Assembly (NCBI RefSeq): GCF_000300455.3
Contig: NZ_CP007215.2
Span: 4,030,001-4,094,000, forward strand
Length of the DNA: 64,000 nt
Reading direction: 5' to 3'
Source: Kosakonia sacchari SP1
GTDB taxonomy: Bacteria; Pseudomonadota; Gammaproteobacteria; Enterobacterales; Enterobacteriaceae
Every line of letters starts with the position of its first letter. Positions within the stretch are counted from its first letter, which is position 1. This document shows positions 48,031-60,092 of the stretch, one piece after another. A program made the position numbers and the translations under genes. The notes under the pieces were generated by a model. The model ran no database searches. It was not told the origin of the DNA and worked only from the letters and a program-made list of their open reading frames with translations.

Positions 48031-50937
48031 ATGCCCTTTACACTTGGTCAACGCTGGATTAGCGACACGGAAAGCGAACTCGGACTTGGCACAGTCGTCG
48101 CAATGGATGCGCGCACGGTCACCCTCCTTTTTCCGGCAACGGGTGAAAACCGTCTGTACGCTCGCAGCGACTCTCCGGTTACCCGCGTGATGTTCAACCC
48201 CGGTGATACGGTGACCAGCCATGATGGCTGGCAGCTCACAATTGAAGACGTAAAAGAGGAAAACGGGCTGCTCGCTTACACCGGCACACGCCTGGATACG
48301 CAGGAAAGCAATGTCACCCTGCGCGAAGTGCTGCTCGACAGCAAACTGGTGTTCAGCAAACCGCAAGACCGCTTGTTCGCCGGGCAGATCGACCGTATGG
48401 ATCGCTTTGCGCTGCGTTTTCGCGCGCGTAAATACCAAAGTGAGCAGTACCGTATGCCGTGGAGCGGCTTGCGTGGCCAGCGCACCAACCTGATCCCGCA
48501 CCAGCTGCACATCGCTCACGATGTGGGCCGCCGCCATGCGCCGCGCGTGCTGCTGGCAGATGAAGTGGGTCTTGGGAAAACCATTGAAGCCGGGATGATC
48601 CTGCATCAACAACTGCTTGCTGGCGCGGCTGAACGCGTGCTGATCGTGGTGCCGGAAACCCTGCAACATCAGTGGCTGGTCGAGATGCTGCGCCGCTTTA
48701 ACCTGCGTTTCGCCCTGTTTGACGATGAACGTTACGCCGAAGCGCAGCACGATGCCGACAACCCGTTTGAGACCGAGCAACTGGTGATTTGCTCGCTCGA
48801 TTTCGTGCGCCGCAACAAGCAGCGCCTGGAGCACCTGTGCGATGCCGAATGGGATCTGCTGGTGGTCGACGAAGCGCACCATCTGGTGTGGAGCGAAAAC
48901 GAAGCCAGCCGTGAATATCAGGCAATTGAGCAACTGGCCGAGCGCGTACCTGGCATTCTGCTGCTGACCGCCACCCCGGAACAACTGGGGATGGAGAGCC
49001 ACTTTGCGCGCCTGCGCTTGCTGGATCCGAACCGTTTCCATGATTTCGCCCAGTTCGTTGAAGAGCAGCAAAACTACCGTCCGGTCGCCGACGCTGTGGC
49101 CCTGCTGCTGGCAGGTGAACGCCTGAGTAACGATGATCTCAATATGTTGAGCGATCTGGTGGGCGAGCAGGATATCGAACCGCTGCTGCAAACCGCCAAC
49201 AGCGATCGTGAAGGCGCGAGTGCCGCACGCCAGGAACTGATTTCCATGCTGATGGACCGACACGGCACCAGCCGTGTGCTGTTCCGCAACACCCGTAACG
49301 GTGTAAAAGGTTTCCCGAAACGCGAGCTGCACACCGTGAAGCTGCCGCTGCCGACGCAGTATCAGACGGCGATTAAGGTCTCCGGCATTATGGGCGCGCG
49401 TAAAAGCCAGGAAGAGCGCGCTCGCGATATGCTCTACCCGGAGCAAATTTATCAGGAATTCGAAGGCGATACCGGAACATGGTGGAACTTCGACCCGCGC
49501 GTTGAATGGCTGATGGGCTACCTCACCAGCCACCGTTCGCAAAAAGTGCTGGTGATCTGCGCCAAAGCCGCCACCGCGCTGCAGCTGGAGCAGGTGCTGC
49601 GTGAACGCGAAGGCATCCGCGCGGCGGTGTTCCATGAAGGTATGTCGATCATTGAACGCGATCGCGCGGCGGCGTGGTTCGGTGAAGAGGACAGCGGCGC
49701 GCAGGTTCTGCTGTGCTCGGAAATTGGTTCTGAAGGGCGTAACTTCCAGTTCGCCAGCCATCTGGTGATGTTCGATCTGCCGTTCAACCCGGATCTGCTG
49801 GAGCAGCGCATCGGCCGTCTGGATCGTATTGGTCAGGCGCACGATATCCAGATCCACGTGCCTTATCTGGAGAAAACCGCGCAGTCCGTGCTGGTGCGCT
49901 GGTATCACGAAGGGCTGGACGCCTTCGAGCACACCTGCCCGACCGGGCGCACGATTTACGATAGCGTTCACAATGAGTTGATTAACTACCTGGCGGCACC
50001 GGAAGATACCGACGGTTTTGATCAGTTGATCAAAACCTGCCGTGAACAGCACGACGCGCTGAAAGCACAGCTGGAACAAGGCCGCGACCGCTTGCTGGAG
50101 ATCCACTCTAACGGCGGTGAAAAAGCACAGGCGCTGGCGGAAAGTATTGCCGAGCAGGACGACGACACGGCGCTTATTGCCTTCGCTATGAACCTGTTCG
50201 ATATCATTGGCATTAACCAGGACGATCGTGGGGAAAACATGATCGTCCTGACGCCATCGGATCATATGCTGGTGCCTGACTTCCCGGGCCTGCCGGAGGA
50301 TGGCTGCACTATCACTTTCGATCGTGATGTCGCCCTTTCGCGCGAAGATGCACAGTTTGTCACCTGGGAACATCCGATCATCCGTAACGGTCTGGATCTG
50401 ATCCTTTCTGGCGATACGGGTAGCAGCACCATTTCGCTGCTGAAAAACAAAGCGCTGCCGGTCGGAACGCTGCTGCTGGAGCTGATCTACGTGGTGGAAG
50501 CGCAGGCGCCGAAACAGCTGCAACTTAATCGCTTCCTGCCGTCGACGCCGATCCGCCTGCTGGTGGATAAAAACGGCACCAACCTCGCCGGCCAGGTGGA
50601 GTTCGAAAGCTTCAACCGCCAGCTTAGCGCGGTGAACCGCCATACCGGCAGCAAGCTGGTGAACGCGGTGCAGCAGGAGGTTCACACCATTTTGCAAAAA
50701 GGCGAAACGCAGGTGGAAGCCGCCGCGCGCGAACTGATTGACGCTGCGCGCAGCGAAGCGGATGAAAAACTGTCGGCGGAACTGGCTCGCCTGGAAGCGT
50801 TAAAAGCGGTTAACCCGAACATCCGCGACGATGAACTGGCCGCCATTGAGAGCAACCGCCAGCAAGTGCTGGAAAGCCTGGCGCAGGCGAGCTGGCGGCT
50901 TGATGCGCTGCGTTTGATTGTTGTGACGCACCAATAA
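48031..50937 (+). CDS. rapA: RNA polymerase recycling ATPase RapA (HepA)
   Basis: 968 residues, as in E. coli. A Swi2/Snf2-family ATPase that binds RNA polymerase and helps its recycling after transcription. An N-terminal Tudor-like region is followed by the helicase core: Walker [15 protein letters not shown] near 173-186, DEAH near 280, LLLTATPEQ, and the second RecA lobe with [12 protein letters not shown] near 590. The opposite strand is open for 890 codons through most of the gene; this is a shadow. Confidence 0.98.
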   Translation: MPFTLGQRWISDTESELGLGTVVAMDARTVTLLFPATGENRLYARSDSPVTRVMFNPGDTVTSHDGWQLTIEDVKEENGLLAYTGTRLDTQESNVTLREVLLDSKLVFSKPQDRLFAGQIDRMDRFALRFRARKYQSEQYRMPWSGLRGQRTNLIPHQLHIAHDVGRRHAPRVLLADEVGLGKTIEAGMILHQQLLAGAAERVLIVVPETLQHQWLVEMLRRFNLRFALFDDERYAEAQHDADNPFETEQLVICSLDFVRRNKQRLEHLCDAEWDLLVVDEAHHLVWSENEASREYQAIEQLAERVPGILLLTATPEQLGMESHFARLRLLDPNRFHDFAQFVEEQQNYRPVADAVALLLAGERLSNDDLNMLSDLVGEQDIEPLLQTANSDREGASAARQELISMLMDRHGTSRVLFRNTRNGVKGFPKRELHTVKLPLPTQYQTAIKVSGIMGARKSQEERARDMLYPEQIYQEFEGDTGTWWNFDPRVEWLMGYLTSHRSQKVLVICAKAATALQLEQVLREREGIRAAVFHEGMSIIERDRAAAWFGEEDSGAQVLLCSEIGSEGRNFQFASHLVMFDLPFNPDLLEQRIGRLDRIGQAHDIQIHVPYLEKTAQSVLVRWYHEGLDAFEHTCPTGRTIYDSVHNELINYLAAPEDTDGFDQLIKTCREQHDALKAQLEQGRDRLLEIHSNGGEKAQALAESIAEQDDDTALIAFAMNLFDIIGINQDDRGENMIVLTPSDHMLVPDFPGLPEDGCTITFDRDVALSREDAQFVTWEHPIIRNGLDLILSGDTGSSTISLLKNKALPVGTLLLELIYVVEAQAPKQLQLNRFLPSTPIRLLVDKNGTNLAGQVEFESFNRQLSAVNRHTGSKLVNAVQQEVHTILQKGETQVEAAARELIDAARSEADEKLSAELARLEALKAVNPNIRDDELAAIESNRQQVLESLAQASWRLDALRLIVVTHQ

Positions 50938-50947
50938 CGGAGCCCCA

Positions 50948-51607
50948 ATGGTGATGGAACCCTACAATCCGCCGCAGGATCCCTGGCTGGTTATTCTTTA
51001 TCAGGATCAACACATTATGGTCGTCAACAAGCCCAGCGGCTTGTTGTCGGTGCCAGGGCGTCTGGATGAGCACAAAGACAGCGTGATGACGCGCATTCAG
51101 CGCGACTTCCCGCAGGCTGAATCCGTCCATCGCCTGGATATGGCGACCAGCGGTGTGATTGTGGTGGCGCTTACCAAAGATGCCGAGCGTGAGTTAAAGC
51201 GCCAGTTCCGCGAACGTGAGCCGAAAAAGCAGTATCTGGCACGCGTTTGGGGCCACCCGGAAAAAGCCGAAGGACTGGTGGATTTACCGCTGATTTGCGA
51301 CTGGCCGAACAGACCAAAGCAGAAAGTGTGTTTTGAAACCGGCAAAGCGGCACAGACCGAGTATGAAGTGCTGGCGTTTGAGGAAGATGGCACCGCTCGC
51401 GTACGTCTGAAGCCGATTACCGGGCGCTCACATCAGCTTCGCGTACATATGTTAGCGTTAGGCCACCCGATTCTCGGTGACCGTTTTTACGCCACGCCAG
51501 AAGCTCTCGCAATGTCACCACGTTTGCTGCTTCATGCAGAGACGCTGACCATCACCCACCCGGCGTTTAACAACAGCATGACGTTTAAAGCGCCGGTGGA
51601 TTTTTAA
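50948..51607 (+). CDS. rluA: Dual-specificity pseudouridine synthase RluA
   Basis: 219 residues, as in E. coli. It makes pseudouridine at 746 of 23S rRNA and 32 of several tRNAs. The catalytic aspartate is Asp64 in HRLDMATSG; KPITGRSHQLRVHMLALGHPILGD near 155 is the second family motif. It follows rapA by ten bases and is probably co-transcribed. Confidence 0.98.
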   Translation: MVMEPYNPPQDPWLVILYQDQHIMVVNKPSGLLSVPGRLDEHKDSVMTRIQRDFPQAESVHRLDMATSGVIVVALTKDAERELKRQFREREPKKQYLARVWGHPEKAEGLVDLPLICDWPNRPKQKVCFETGKAAQTEYEVLAFEEDGTARVRLKPITGRSHQLRVHMLALGHPILGDRFYATPEALAMSPRLLLHAETLTITHPAFNNSMTFKAPVDF

Positions 51608-51610
51608 AAG

Positions 51611-51637
51611 GTTCCCCGGCTTTGCCGCCGGGGGAAC
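51611..51637. other. Hairpin between convergent rluA and djlA
   Basis: GTTCCCC (51611-51617) and GGGGAAC (51631-51637) form a stem with further G/C pairing inside. There is no clear U run on either side, so its role as a terminator is uncertain. Confidence 0.5.
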
Positions 51638-51646
51638 GTTACGCGG

Positions 51647-52468
51647 TTAACGAAAACCCTTCTGCTCGCGAATCAACTCGTAAGCTTTCTGAATTTCCTG
51701 CGCTTTTTGTTTCGCCATCTCCATCATTTCTGGCGGCAGACCTTTCGCTACCAGTTTATCCGGATGATGCTCGCTCATCAGCTTACGATAGGCGCGCTTG
51801 ATGGTGGTTGCATCGTCTGACGGCTTCACACCCAGCACATTGCAGGCATCTTCCAGCGTCGGGCCGCGTTGCGCCTGCTGCCAGCCGCCACCGCCCGCTT
51901 GCTGCTGATGCTGGTAACCACCGCCAAACTGCGCCCCGCCCTGCATCATGCGCAGAAACTGATCGAATTGCAGACGCGAAATCCCAAGCTCCTCAGCGAT
52001 CACGTACAGCACTTCGCGTTCGCTGGGGTGCAAAGAGCCATCGGCGAAGGCCGCCTGGATTTGTATTTCCAGAAACATCCTAATCAAGTCGAAACGTCCG
52101 AAGCAGACGCTGCGAAACTGACGCATCTTGTCGCGTAACGGGTAATTATCCGTTTTGCCGACACGAAACGCCTGCTGCGCTGCGCTGCGCGACTCGCCGT
52201 GCAGGTTCATGCGATCCATAAACAGGCTGGCGACCTGGATATCCGCTTCGGTCACCCGACCTTTCGATTTGGTGAGATGCCCCATCACCTCGAAGGTGGT
52301 GGCGAAAAAGAGCGTCTGACGTTCGCGCTGGTTGGCAAACCACGCCATTTTTCGGCTGCGCGCCTTGTCAAAAAAGTGCCCGATTAACAACCCAAGAACC
52401 GCGCCCCAAAAGCCGCCGCCCATGAAAAGAGCGATGACAACCCCAACCACTTTCCCCCAATACTGCAT
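51647..52468 (-). CDS. djlA: Membrane-anchored DnaJ-like co-chaperone DjlA
   Basis: 273 residues (271 in E. coli). One N-terminal membrane segment ([24 protein letters not shown]) is followed by a TerB-like domain (about 55-170), a Gly/Gln-rich linker ([19 protein letters not shown]), and a C-terminal J domain with the HPD motif in [12 protein letters not shown]. It stimulates DnaK and is linked to Rcs capsule signalling when overproduced. It is divergent from lptD. Confidence 0.96.
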   Translation of the reverse strand: MQYWGKVVGVVIALFMGGGFWGAVLGLLIGHFFDKARSRKMAWFANQRERQTLFFATTFEVMGHLTKSKGRVTEADIQVASLFMDRMNLHGESRSAAQQAFRVGKTDNYPLRDKMRQFRSVCFGRFDLIRMFLEIQIQAAFADGSLHPSEREVLYVIAEELGISRLQFDQFLRMMQGGAQFGGGYQHQQQAGGGGWQQAQRGPTLEDACNVLGVKPSDDATTIKRAYRKLMSEHHPDKLVAKGLPPEMMEMAKQKAQEIQKAYELIREQKGFR

Positions 52469-52664
52469 ATACTCCCCAAATCGTCATGCCGTCGGCTAAA
52501 ATTTGCTTTATCATACCCGTCATTCTATGCCATGCACAGGCGCAGTCTTCTCCCCCTGGCTCGAACGCGGGCAGGATTAAAACTAGCGTTGCAAAGGCGA
52601 GTAAGTTAGTCTCAGACCGTTTGCCAGCGTAAAGCCACAGATGACGGAACAACAAATACAACGT

Positions 52665-54989
52665 ATGAAAAAACGTATCCCCACCCTCCTGGCCACCATG
52701 ATTGGCTCCGCCCTTTACAGCCAGCAGGGGATGGCAGCCGATCTTGCCTCGCAGTGTATGCTTGGCGTTCCCAGCTACAACCGCCCCCTGGTACAGGGCG
52801 ACACCAATAATTTGCCGGTGACGATCAATGCCGATCACGCAAAAGGCAACTACCCTGACGATGCCGTTTTTACCGGAAATGTCGATATTAATCAGGGGAA
52901 TAGCCGATTGCAGGCCGATGAGGTGCAGCTTCATCAGCAGCAGCCGGAAGGTCAGACGGACCCGGTTCGCACAGTGGATGCACTCGGTAATGTGCACTAT
53001 GACGATAACCAGGTCATCCTGAAAGGTCCTAAAGGTTGGTCAAACCTGAACACCAAAGATACCAACGTCTGGCAAGGTGATTATCAGATGGTGGGTCGTC
53101 AGGGGCGCGGTACCGCCGATCTGATGAAACAGCGTGGACAAAATCGCTACACCATTCTGGACAATGGGATGTTTACCTCCTGCCTGCCTGGGTCAAACAC
53201 CTGGAGCGTTGTCGGCAGTGAAGTTATTCAGGATCGCCAGGAGCAGGTTGCGGAAATCTGGAATGCGCGCTTTAAGCTCGGCCCGGTGCCGGTGTTCTAC
53301 AGTCCGTATTTGCAGTTACCTATTGGCGACAAACGTCGTTCAGGTTTCCTGATCCCCAATGCCAAGTACAGCACGACGAACTATTTCGAGTTCTATCTGC
53401 CGTACTACTGGAACATTGCGCCGAATATGGATGCGACGATCACGCCGCACTACATCCATAAGCGTGGCAACGTGCAATGGGAAAACGAATTCCGTTATCT
53501 GACGCAGGCTGGTGCTGGCCTTATTGAGTTCGATTACCTGCCGTCAGACAAAGTTTTTCAGGATGAATACCCTAGCGAAGGGGAGCGTCACCGCTGGTTG
53601 TTTTACTGGCAACATGGCGGGGTGATGGATCAAGTGTGGCGTTTTAGCGCTAACTATACGAAAGTGAGTGATCCACATTATTTTAACGATTTTTCGTCGA
53701 AATATGGTTCCAGTACAGACGGCTATGCCACGCAGATTTTCAGTGCGGGTTATGGAGTAGAGAACTTCAATGCCACAGTGACAACCAAACAGTTCCAGGT
53801 ATTTAATCGCCAGAACAGTAACTCGTACGCTGCGCTCCCGCAGGTGGATGTTAACTGGTATCACAACGATCTGGGTCCGTTTGATTTCCGTATGTACGGC
53901 CAGGCGGTGAAATTTACCAATACAAATTCGAGTTTACCTGAAGCGACGCGTGTGCATCTGGAACCTACGCTCAGTCTGCCAGTGTCTAATGACTGGAGCA
54001 GCCTGAACACCGAAGTAAAAATGCTGGCGACCCACTACCAGCAGAGCAATATCGATAATACAAACTATAAAGAGTCCGTTAGCCGCGTTATGCCGCAATT
54101 TAAAACGGACGGGAAACTGGTGTTTGAGCGCGATATGAATTGGGCGGAGGGCTATACCCAGACGCTGGAGCCACGCGCTCAGTATCTGTATGTGCCGTAT
54201 CGCGATCAGAGCCACATCAACAACTACGACTCCTCACTGCTGCAATCCGACTACAGCGGGCTGTTCCGCGATCGCACTTATGGCGGTCTGGACCGTATCG
54301 CGTCAGCAAACCAGGTGACTACCGGCGTCACAACCCGCATTTATGATGAAGCGGCGGTTGAACGTTTTAACGTTTCTGTTGGTCAAATCTACTATTTCAC
54401 CGAGTCCCGTACCGGTGATGACAACATTAACTGGGAGAAAGACAACAAAACAGGTTCGCTGGTCTGGGCAGGCGATACGTACTGGCGTATCTCCGATCGC
54501 TGGGGTCTGCGCGGCGGGGTGCAGTATGACACCCGTCTGAATAATATCGCTAACAGCAGCTCGTCGCTGGAGTATCGCCGCGATGAAGACCGTATGCTGC
54601 AATTGAGCTACCGTTACGCCAGCCCGGAATACATTCAGGCTACGCTGCCAAACTATGCAACCGCGGCGCAGTATAAAGAGGGTATTTCGCAGGTAGGTGC
54701 CGCAGGAAGCTGGCCAATTGCGGACCGCTGGTCCATCGTCGGTGCGTACTATTTCGATACCAATACCAGTAAACCTGCCGATCAGATGGTGGGTCTGCAA
54801 TATAACTCCTGCTGTTATGCGATTCGCGTTGGCTATGAGCGCAAAATCAACGGTTGGGAAAATGAACAAAGCAAATATGACAAAGTCATCGGTTTCAACA
54901 TTGAGCTGCGTGGCTTGAGCTCTAACTACGGTCTGGGGACGCAACAAATGCTGCGTTCGAACATTCTGCCGTACCGTAGCTCATTGTGA
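52665..54989 (+). CDS. lptD: LPS-assembly outer-membrane protein LptD
   Basis: 774 residues from the ATG at 52665 ([14 protein letters not shown]), with a signal peptide ending near QQGMAA; an ATG eight codons earlier is in frame but the homologous start is preferred. E. coli has 784 residues; part of the difference is a shorter stretch at [18 protein letters not shown]. It inserts LPS into the outer leaflet with LptE. The four disulfide cysteines remain: Cys31, one in FTSCLPG, and the pair in YNSCCYAI. Together with surA it forms the envelope part of this cluster. Confidence 0.98.
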   Translation: MKKRIPTLLATMIGSALYSQQGMAADLASQCMLGVPSYNRPLVQGDTNNLPVTINADHAKGNYPDDAVFTGNVDINQGNSRLQADEVQLHQQQPEGQTDPVRTVDALGNVHYDDNQVILKGPKGWSNLNTKDTNVWQGDYQMVGRQGRGTADLMKQRGQNRYTILDNGMFTSCLPGSNTWSVVGSEVIQDRQEQVAEIWNARFKLGPVPVFYSPYLQLPIGDKRRSGFLIPNAKYSTTNYFEFYLPYYWNIAPNMDATITPHYIHKRGNVQWENEFRYLTQAGAGLIEFDYLPSDKVFQDEYPSEGERHRWLFYWQHGGVMDQVWRFSANYTKVSDPHYFNDFSSKYGSSTDGYATQIFSAGYGVENFNATVTTKQFQVFNRQNSNSYAALPQVDVNWYHNDLGPFDFRMYGQAVKFTNTNSSLPEATRVHLEPTLSLPVSNDWSSLNTEVKMLATHYQQSNIDNTNYKESVSRVMPQFKTDGKLVFERDMNWAEGYTQTLEPRAQYLYVPYRDQSHINNYDSSLLQSDYSGLFRDRTYGGLDRIASANQVTTGVTTRIYDEAAVERFNVSVGQIYYFTESRTGDDNINWEKDNKTGSLVWAGDTYWRISDRWGLRGGVQYDTRLNNIANSSSSLEYRRDEDRMLQLSYRYASPEYIQATLPNYATAAQYKEGISQVGAAGSWPIADRWSIVGAYYFDTNTSKPADQMVGLQYNSCCYAIRVGYERKINGWENEQSKYDKVIGFNIELRGLSSNYGLGTQQMLRSNILPYRSSL

Positions 54990-55042
54990 TCTGTTTGATT
55001 TGCAACGTAATCCGCATTGCGGTTAATTGAAATGGAAAAGGT

Positions 55043-56329
55043 ATGAAGAACTGGAAAACGCTGCTTCTCGGTATCGCTATGGTTGCGAATACCAGTTTCG
55101 CCGCGCCTCAGGTTGTTGATAAAGTCGCCGCCGTGGTCAATAACGGTGTGGTGCTGGAAAGTGACGTTGATGGTTTGATGCAATCCGTGAAGGCCAATGC
55201 AGGCCAGGCGGGGCAGCAATTACCGGACGATGCAACACTGCGCCATCAGATCCTTGAACGTTTGATCATGGATCAAATCATTTTGCAGATGGGCACGAAA
55301 ATGGGCGTCAAAGTGACTGACGAACAGCTCGACGCCGCCATCGCCGACATTGCCAAACAAAACAATATGACGATGGATCAGATGCGTAGCCGTCTGGCCT
55401 ATGACGGAGTCAATTTCAGCACCTACCGTAATCAGATCCGCAAAGAGATGATTATCTCCGAAGTACGTAACAGCGAAGTGCGCCGTCGCGTGACGGTGCT
55501 GCCACAGGAAGTCGAAGCCCTGGCGCAGCAGGTGGGCAACCAGAATGATGCCAGCACCGAGCTGAATCTGAGCCACATTCTGGTTCCACTGCCGGAAAAC
55601 CCAACTTCCGATCAAGTTAACGAAGCCGAAAGCCAGGCGCGTTCAATTGTGGAACAGGCTCGCAATGGCGGCGATTTTGGCAAACTGGCCATCACTTACT
55701 CTGCCGATCAGCAAGCGCTGAAAGGCGGCCAGATGGGCTGGGGTCGAATTCAGGAACTGCCAAGCATCTTTGCTCAGGCACTGAGCACGGCGAAAAAAGG
55801 CGATGTGATTGGCCCAATCCGCTCGGGTGTTGGCTTCCATATCCTGAAAGTGAACGACCTTCGCGGTCAGACGCAGAGCATCTCCGTGACGGAAGTTCAT
55901 GCCCGCCATATCCTGCTGAAACCATCGCCGATCATGAGCGACGATCAAGCACGCATTAAACTGGAACAGATCGCAGCCGATATTAAGAGTGGCAAAACCA
56001 CCTTTGCTAACGCGGCGAAAGAGTTCTCGCAGGATCCGGGCTCTGCAAACCAGGGCGGCGATCTCGGCTGGGCGTCAGCGGATATTTACGATCCGGCCTT
56101 CCGCGATGCGCTGATGAAGCTGAAACGCGGCCAGATGAGCGGCCCGGTTCACTCCTCCTTTGGCTGGCACCTGATCGAAATGCTGGATAGCCGTAACGTT
56201 GACAAAACCGACGCGGCGCAAAAAGACAGAGCCTATCGCATGCTGATGAACCGTAAGTTCTCTGAAGAAGCGGCAACCTGGATGCAGGAACAGCGCGCCA
56301 GCGCCTATGTCAAAATTCTGAGTAACTAA
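55043..56329 (+). CDS. surA: Periplasmic chaperone SurA
   Basis: 428 residues, as in E. coli. A 20-residue signal peptide (ending TSFA) is followed by the N-terminal chaperone domain and two parvulin-type prolyl isomerase domains (about 171-272 and 282-383, the latter with [20 protein letters not shown]). It escorts outer-membrane proteins, including LptD, to the BAM complex, which fits its position after lptD. Its TAA shares a base with the pdxA ATG. Confidence 0.98.
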   Translation: MKNWKTLLLGIAMVANTSFAAPQVVDKVAAVVNNGVVLESDVDGLMQSVKANAGQAGQQLPDDATLRHQILERLIMDQIILQMGTKMGVKVTDEQLDAAIADIAKQNNMTMDQMRSRLAYDGVNFSTYRNQIRKEMIISEVRNSEVRRRVTVLPQEVEALAQQVGNQNDASTELNLSHILVPLPENPTSDQVNEAESQARSIVEQARNGGDFGKLAITYSADQQALKGGQMGWGRIQELPSIFAQALSTAKKGDVIGPIRSGVGFHILKVNDLRGQTQSISVTEVHARHILLKPSPIMSDDQARIKLEQIAADIKSGKTTFANAAKEFSQDPGSANQGGDLGWASADIYDPAFRDALMKLKRGQMSGPVHSSFGWHLIEMLDSRNVDKTDAAQKDRAYRMLMNRKFSEEAATWMQEQRASAYVKILSN

Positions 56330-57315
56330 TGAAAACACAGCGTGTCGTTATCACTCCCGGCGAACCCGCCGGGATTGGCCCGGATCTGGTAGTGCAACTC
56401 GCCCAGCGCGACTGGCCGGTTGAACTGGTTATCTGTGCAGACGCAACGCTTTTGACCGACCGGGCCTCGCGGCTCGGTCTACCGCTTCAACTGCGCGGTT
56501 ACGATCCAATGGCTGCCGCAGTACCACAACAGGCAGGCACATTAACGCTGTTGCCTGTTCCTCTGCATACGCCCGTTACCGCTGGCGTACTCAATACGCT
56601 TAACGGTTCTTATGTTGTTGAAACGCTTGCCCGCGCCTGCGATGGCTGCCTGAGTGGCGAATTTGCCGCGCTGATTACCGGCCCGGTGCATAAAGGGGTG
56701 ATCAACGATTCAGGAACACCGTTTACCGGGCACACGGAGTTTTTCGAAGAGCGCTCTCACGCCGCCAAAGTGGTGATGATGCTGGCAACCGAAGAGCTAC
56801 GCGTGGCGCTGGCGACCACACACTTGCCCATCAAAGCCGTGGCCGACGCTATTACGCCTGATTTGCTAAGGGAAGTGATCGGCATTCTGCACACGGATCT
56901 GCAACAGAAGTTCGGTATCCCCCAACCGCATATTCTGGTCTGCGGTCTTAATCCGCATGCCGGTGAAGGCGGTCACATGGGAACAGAAGAGATTGACACC
57001 ATCATTCCGGTGCTCAATGAAATGCGCGCGCACGGTATGAATTTAAGCGGTCCGCTGCCTGCCGACACGCTTTTCCAGCCCAAATACCTTGATAATGCCG
57101 ACGCCGTACTGGCGATGTACCACGATCAGGGTTTGCCCGTGCTAAAATACCAGGGCTTTGGCCGCGGCGTGAACATCACCCTCGGTTTACCCTTTATTCG
57201 TACATCCGTCGACCACGGTACCGCGCTTGAACTCGCGGGCAAAGGAACAGCGGATGTCGGCAGTTTTATTACGGCGCTTAATCTCGCCATCAAAATGATT
57301 GTTAATACTCAATGA
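56329..57315 (+). CDS. pdxA: 4-hydroxythreonine-4-phosphate dehydrogenase PdxA
   Basis: 328 residues (329 in E. coli). An NAD-dependent enzyme of pyridoxal 5'-phosphate synthesis. The start [22 protein letters not shown] near 122, [10 protein letters not shown] near 134 and [17 protein letters not shown] near 205 hold the substrate and metal-binding residues. It overlaps rsmA by four bases. Confidence 0.98.
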   Translation: MKTQRVVITPGEPAGIGPDLVVQLAQRDWPVELVICADATLLTDRASRLGLPLQLRGYDPMAAAVPQQAGTLTLLPVPLHTPVTAGVLNTLNGSYVVETLARACDGCLSGEFAALITGPVHKGVINDSGTPFTGHTEFFEERSHAAKVVMMLATEELRVALATTHLPIKAVADAITPDLLREVIGILHTDLQQKFGIPQPHILVCGLNPHAGEGGHMGTEEIDTIIPVLNEMRAHGMNLSGPLPADTLFQPKYLDNADAVLAMYHDQGLPVLKYQGFGRGVNITLGLPFIRTSVDHGTALELAGKGTADVGSFITALNLAIKMIVNTQ

Positions 57316-58133
57316 ATACTCGCGTCCATCAGGGCCACTTAGCCCGCAAACGCTTCGGGCAAAACTTTCTCCACGACCAGTTCGTGATCGACAGCATTGT
57401 CTCGGCCATCAACCCGCAAAAGGGTCAGGCTATGGTCGAAATCGGCCCAGGCCTTGGCGCGCTCACCGAACCGGTGGGCGAACGTCTGGATAAATTAACG
57501 GTCATCGAGCTTGACCGCGATCTGGCTGCCCGCCTGCAAACCCATCCGTTCCTTGCACCAAAACTGACTATTTATCAGCAAGATGCAATGACCATGGATT
57601 TTGGCGAACTCTCAAAAACGATTGGTCAGCCGCTGCGTGTTTTCGGCAACCTGCCGTATAACATCTCCACGCCGTTGATGTTCCATCTGTTTAGCTATAC
57701 TGATGCCATTGCCGATATGCACTTTATGCTGCAAAAAGAGGTGGTGAATCGCCTGGTTGCAGGGCCAAACAGTAAAGCGTATGGTCGATTAAGCGTGATG
57801 GCGCAGTACTACTGCCAGATTATTCCGGTGCTGGAAGTACCGCCCACCGCGTTTGCGCCGCCGCCAAAGGTGGATTCTGCTGTGGTTCGTCTGGTGCCGC
57901 ACGCTCAATTACCGCATCCGGTAAAAGAGATCCGCACGCTGAGCCGCATTACCACCGAAGCGTTTAACCAGCGTCGTAAAACCATTCGCAACAGCCTCGG
58001 CAACGTTTTTACCGTTGAAGTGCTGGCGTCGTTAGGTATCGATCCGGCGATGCGCGCGGAAAATATTTCTGTTGCGCAATATTGCCAGTTAGCGAACTAC
58101 CTGACTGAGAATGCGCCGCCGAAGGAGAGTTAA
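57312..58133 (+). CDS. rsmA: 16S rRNA m6(2)A1518/A1519 dimethyltransferase RsmA (KsgA)
   Basis: 273 residues, as in E. coli. It dimethylates two adjacent adenines near the 3' end of 16S rRNA, a late checkpoint in 30S assembly. The S-adenosylmethionine motif [16 protein letters not shown] lies near 39-54, and the catalytic NLPYNIST near 113-120. It overlaps pdxA and is three bases from apaG. Confidence 0.98.
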   Translation: MNTRVHQGHLARKRFGQNFLHDQFVIDSIVSAINPQKGQAMVEIGPGLGALTEPVGERLDKLTVIELDRDLAARLQTHPFLAPKLTIYQQDAMTMDFGELSKTIGQPLRVFGNLPYNISTPLMFHLFSYTDAIADMHFMLQKEVVNRLVAGPNSKAYGRLSVMAQYYCQIIPVLEVPPTAFAPPPKVDSAVVRLVPHAQLPHPVKEIRTLSRITTEAFNQRRKTIRNSLGNVFTVEVLASLGIDPAMRAENISVAQYCQLANYLTENAPPKES

Positions 58134-58136
58134 CGT

Positions 58137-58514
58137 ATGATCAATTCGCCCCGAGTTTGTGTTCAGGTACAAAGCATCTACATCGAGTCTCAGTCCGCTC
58201 CCGACGATGAACGCTATGTTTTCGCTTACACCATTACCATCCGGAACCTGGGGCGAACCCCTGTCCAGCTGCTCAAACGCTACTGGCTGATCACCAATGG
58301 AAATGGCCGCGCAACGGAAGTTCAGGGCGAAGGTGTGGTTGGCGTACAGCCGCACATTGAGCCAGGCGGCGAATATCAATATACCAGCGGCGCGGTGATT
58401 GAAACGCCGCTGGGCACCATGCAAGGCCACTACGAAATGATCGATGCGCAGGGAGAAACCTTCCGCATCGCTATCCCGGTCTTCCGACTCGCCGTTCCAA
58501 CACTGATCCATTAA
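58137..58514 (+). CDS. apaG: ApaG domain protein
   Basis: 125 residues, as in E. coli. An Fn3-like all-beta protein (ApaG/DUF525 family); the family core [22 protein letters not shown] lies near 63-84. Its molecular role in bacteria is not established. It sits between rsmA and apaH with tiny gaps, as in E. coli. Confidence 0.97.
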   Translation: MINSPRVCVQVQSIYIESQSAPDDERYVFAYTITIRNLGRTPVQLLKRYWLITNGNGRATEVQGEGVVGVQPHIEPGGEYQYTSGAVIETPLGTMQGHYEMIDAQGETFRIAIPVFRLAVPTLIH

Positions 58515-58518
58515 TACA

Positions 58519-59367
58519 ATGTCTACATACCTTATTGGTGACGTTCATGGTTGCTACGATGAACTCGTCGCGCTGTTAAAACAGGTTGAATTTTCACCTG
58601 AGCAGGACACCTTATGGCTGACGGGCGATCTGGTCGCGCGCGGCCCTGGCTCGCTTGAAGTATTGCGCTTCGTCAAATCACTCGGGCACAGCGTACGCAT
58701 CGTGCTGGGTAACCACGATTTGCACCTGCTCGCCGTTTTTGCCGGTATCAGCCGTAACAAGCCCAAAGACCGGCTTAATCCACTGCTGGAAGCGCACGAC
58801 GCCGACGAGCTGATTAACTGGCTACGCCGCCAGCCGCTGCTGCAAATCGATGAAGAGAAAAAACTGGTGATGGCGCATGCCGGGATCACCCCGCAATGGG
58901 ATATGGAAACGGCTAAACATTGTGCGCGTGATATTGAAGCCGTGTTGTCGAGCGACTCTTATCCGCTTTTTCTCGACGCTATGTACGGCGATCTGCCGAA
59001 CCACTGGACGCCTGAGCTCAGCGGTCTTACCCGCCTGCGCTTTATCACCAATGCCTTTACGCGCATGCGCTACTGCTTCCCGAACGGGCAGCTCGATATG
59101 TACTGCAAAGACATTCCTGAGCACGCACCCGCGCCGTTAAAACCGTGGTTTTCGATTCCGGGGCCGGTGGCACAAGAATACAGTATCGCCTTTGGTCACT
59201 GGGCATCGCTGGAAGGCGCAGGGACACCGGAAGGCATCTACGCGCTGGATACGGGCTGCTGCTGGGGCGGCGTGCTGACCTGCCTGCGCTGGGAAGATAA
59301 ACAGTACTTCACCCAAGCGTCGAACCGCCAGATGGATTTGGGCGATGGCGAGGCAATTGCCTCCTGA
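58519..59367 (+). CDS. apaH: Diadenosine tetraphosphatase ApaH
   Basis: 282 residues (280 in E. coli). A calcineurin-like phosphoesterase that splits Ap4A symmetrically into two ADP and also removes Np4 caps from RNA. Metal motifs are in order: GDVHGCYDE near 7-15, [15 protein letters not shown] near 34-48, [10 protein letters not shown] near 63-72 and [10 protein letters not shown] near 118. It ends the lptD-apaH cluster. Confidence 0.98.
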   Translation: MSTYLIGDVHGCYDELVALLKQVEFSPEQDTLWLTGDLVARGPGSLEVLRFVKSLGHSVRIVLGNHDLHLLAVFAGISRNKPKDRLNPLLEAHDADELINWLRRQPLLQIDEEKKLVMAHAGITPQWDMETAKHCARDIEAVLSSDSYPLFLDAMYGDLPNHWTPELSGLTRLRFITNAFTRMRYCFPNGQLDMYCKDIPEHAPAPLKPWFSIPGPVAQEYSIAFGHWASLEGAGTPEGIYALDTGCCWGGVLTCLRWEDKQYFTQASNRQMDLGDGEAIAS

Positions 59368-59375
59368 AATCATTC

Positions 59376-59418
59376 CCCCGGCCTGAGCCGGGGAAAGAGA
59401 AGAACCGTGCAACCACGG
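59376..59418. other. Hairpins between convergent apaH and folA
   Basis: CCCCGGC CTGA GCCGGGG (59376-59393) and a smaller CCGTG/CACGG hairpin (59405-59418) lie in the 66-base gap. Neither has a U run, so they may act with Rho or as a transcript boundary. Confidence 0.55.
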
Positions 59419-59433
59419 CCATAGCGCAGTGGA

Positions 59434-59913
<480 letters not shown>

Positions 59914-59947
59914 TTATTCATTCCTGGAAGCCAAAAAATTGTCGCCA

Positions 59948-59975
59948 CTATACGGAAAGCGCAATCTTTCGTCGA
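59948..59975 (-). promoter_or_regulatory. Candidate folA promoter
   Basis: On the minus strand TCGACG (59975-59970), a 16-base spacer and TATAGT (59953-59948), about 35 bases upstream of the folA ATG. The -35 is only a partial match. Confidence 0.45.
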
Positions 59976-60013
59976 CGGGGCACGAGGTAAAGAATAAGAA
60001 AATTTTCTATTCT

Positions 60014-60049
60014 GCTGGCGGCACCGCCCCTCGAATCTGCACCGCCAGC
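60014..60049 (-). other. Hairpin downstream of kefC
   Basis: GCTGGCGG (60014-60021) pairs with CCGCCAGC (60042-60049), 44 bases after the kefC stop. An AT-rich stretch follows on the minus strand but not a clean U run, so a terminator role is only possible. Confidence 0.4.
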
Positions 60050-60092
60050 TTGCCAGCCGTGTTGAATCAGCACGTTATCCGTAAGCGGTGAT

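Noticed and set aside
48025-50697. 890-codon open frame antisense to rapA
   Set aside because: It lies wholly opposite rapA, which has all Snf2 motifs and full length. The antisense protein is rich in His, Gln, Arg and Val without recognisable domains, as expected for a stop-free shadow of a GC-rich, codon-biased gene.
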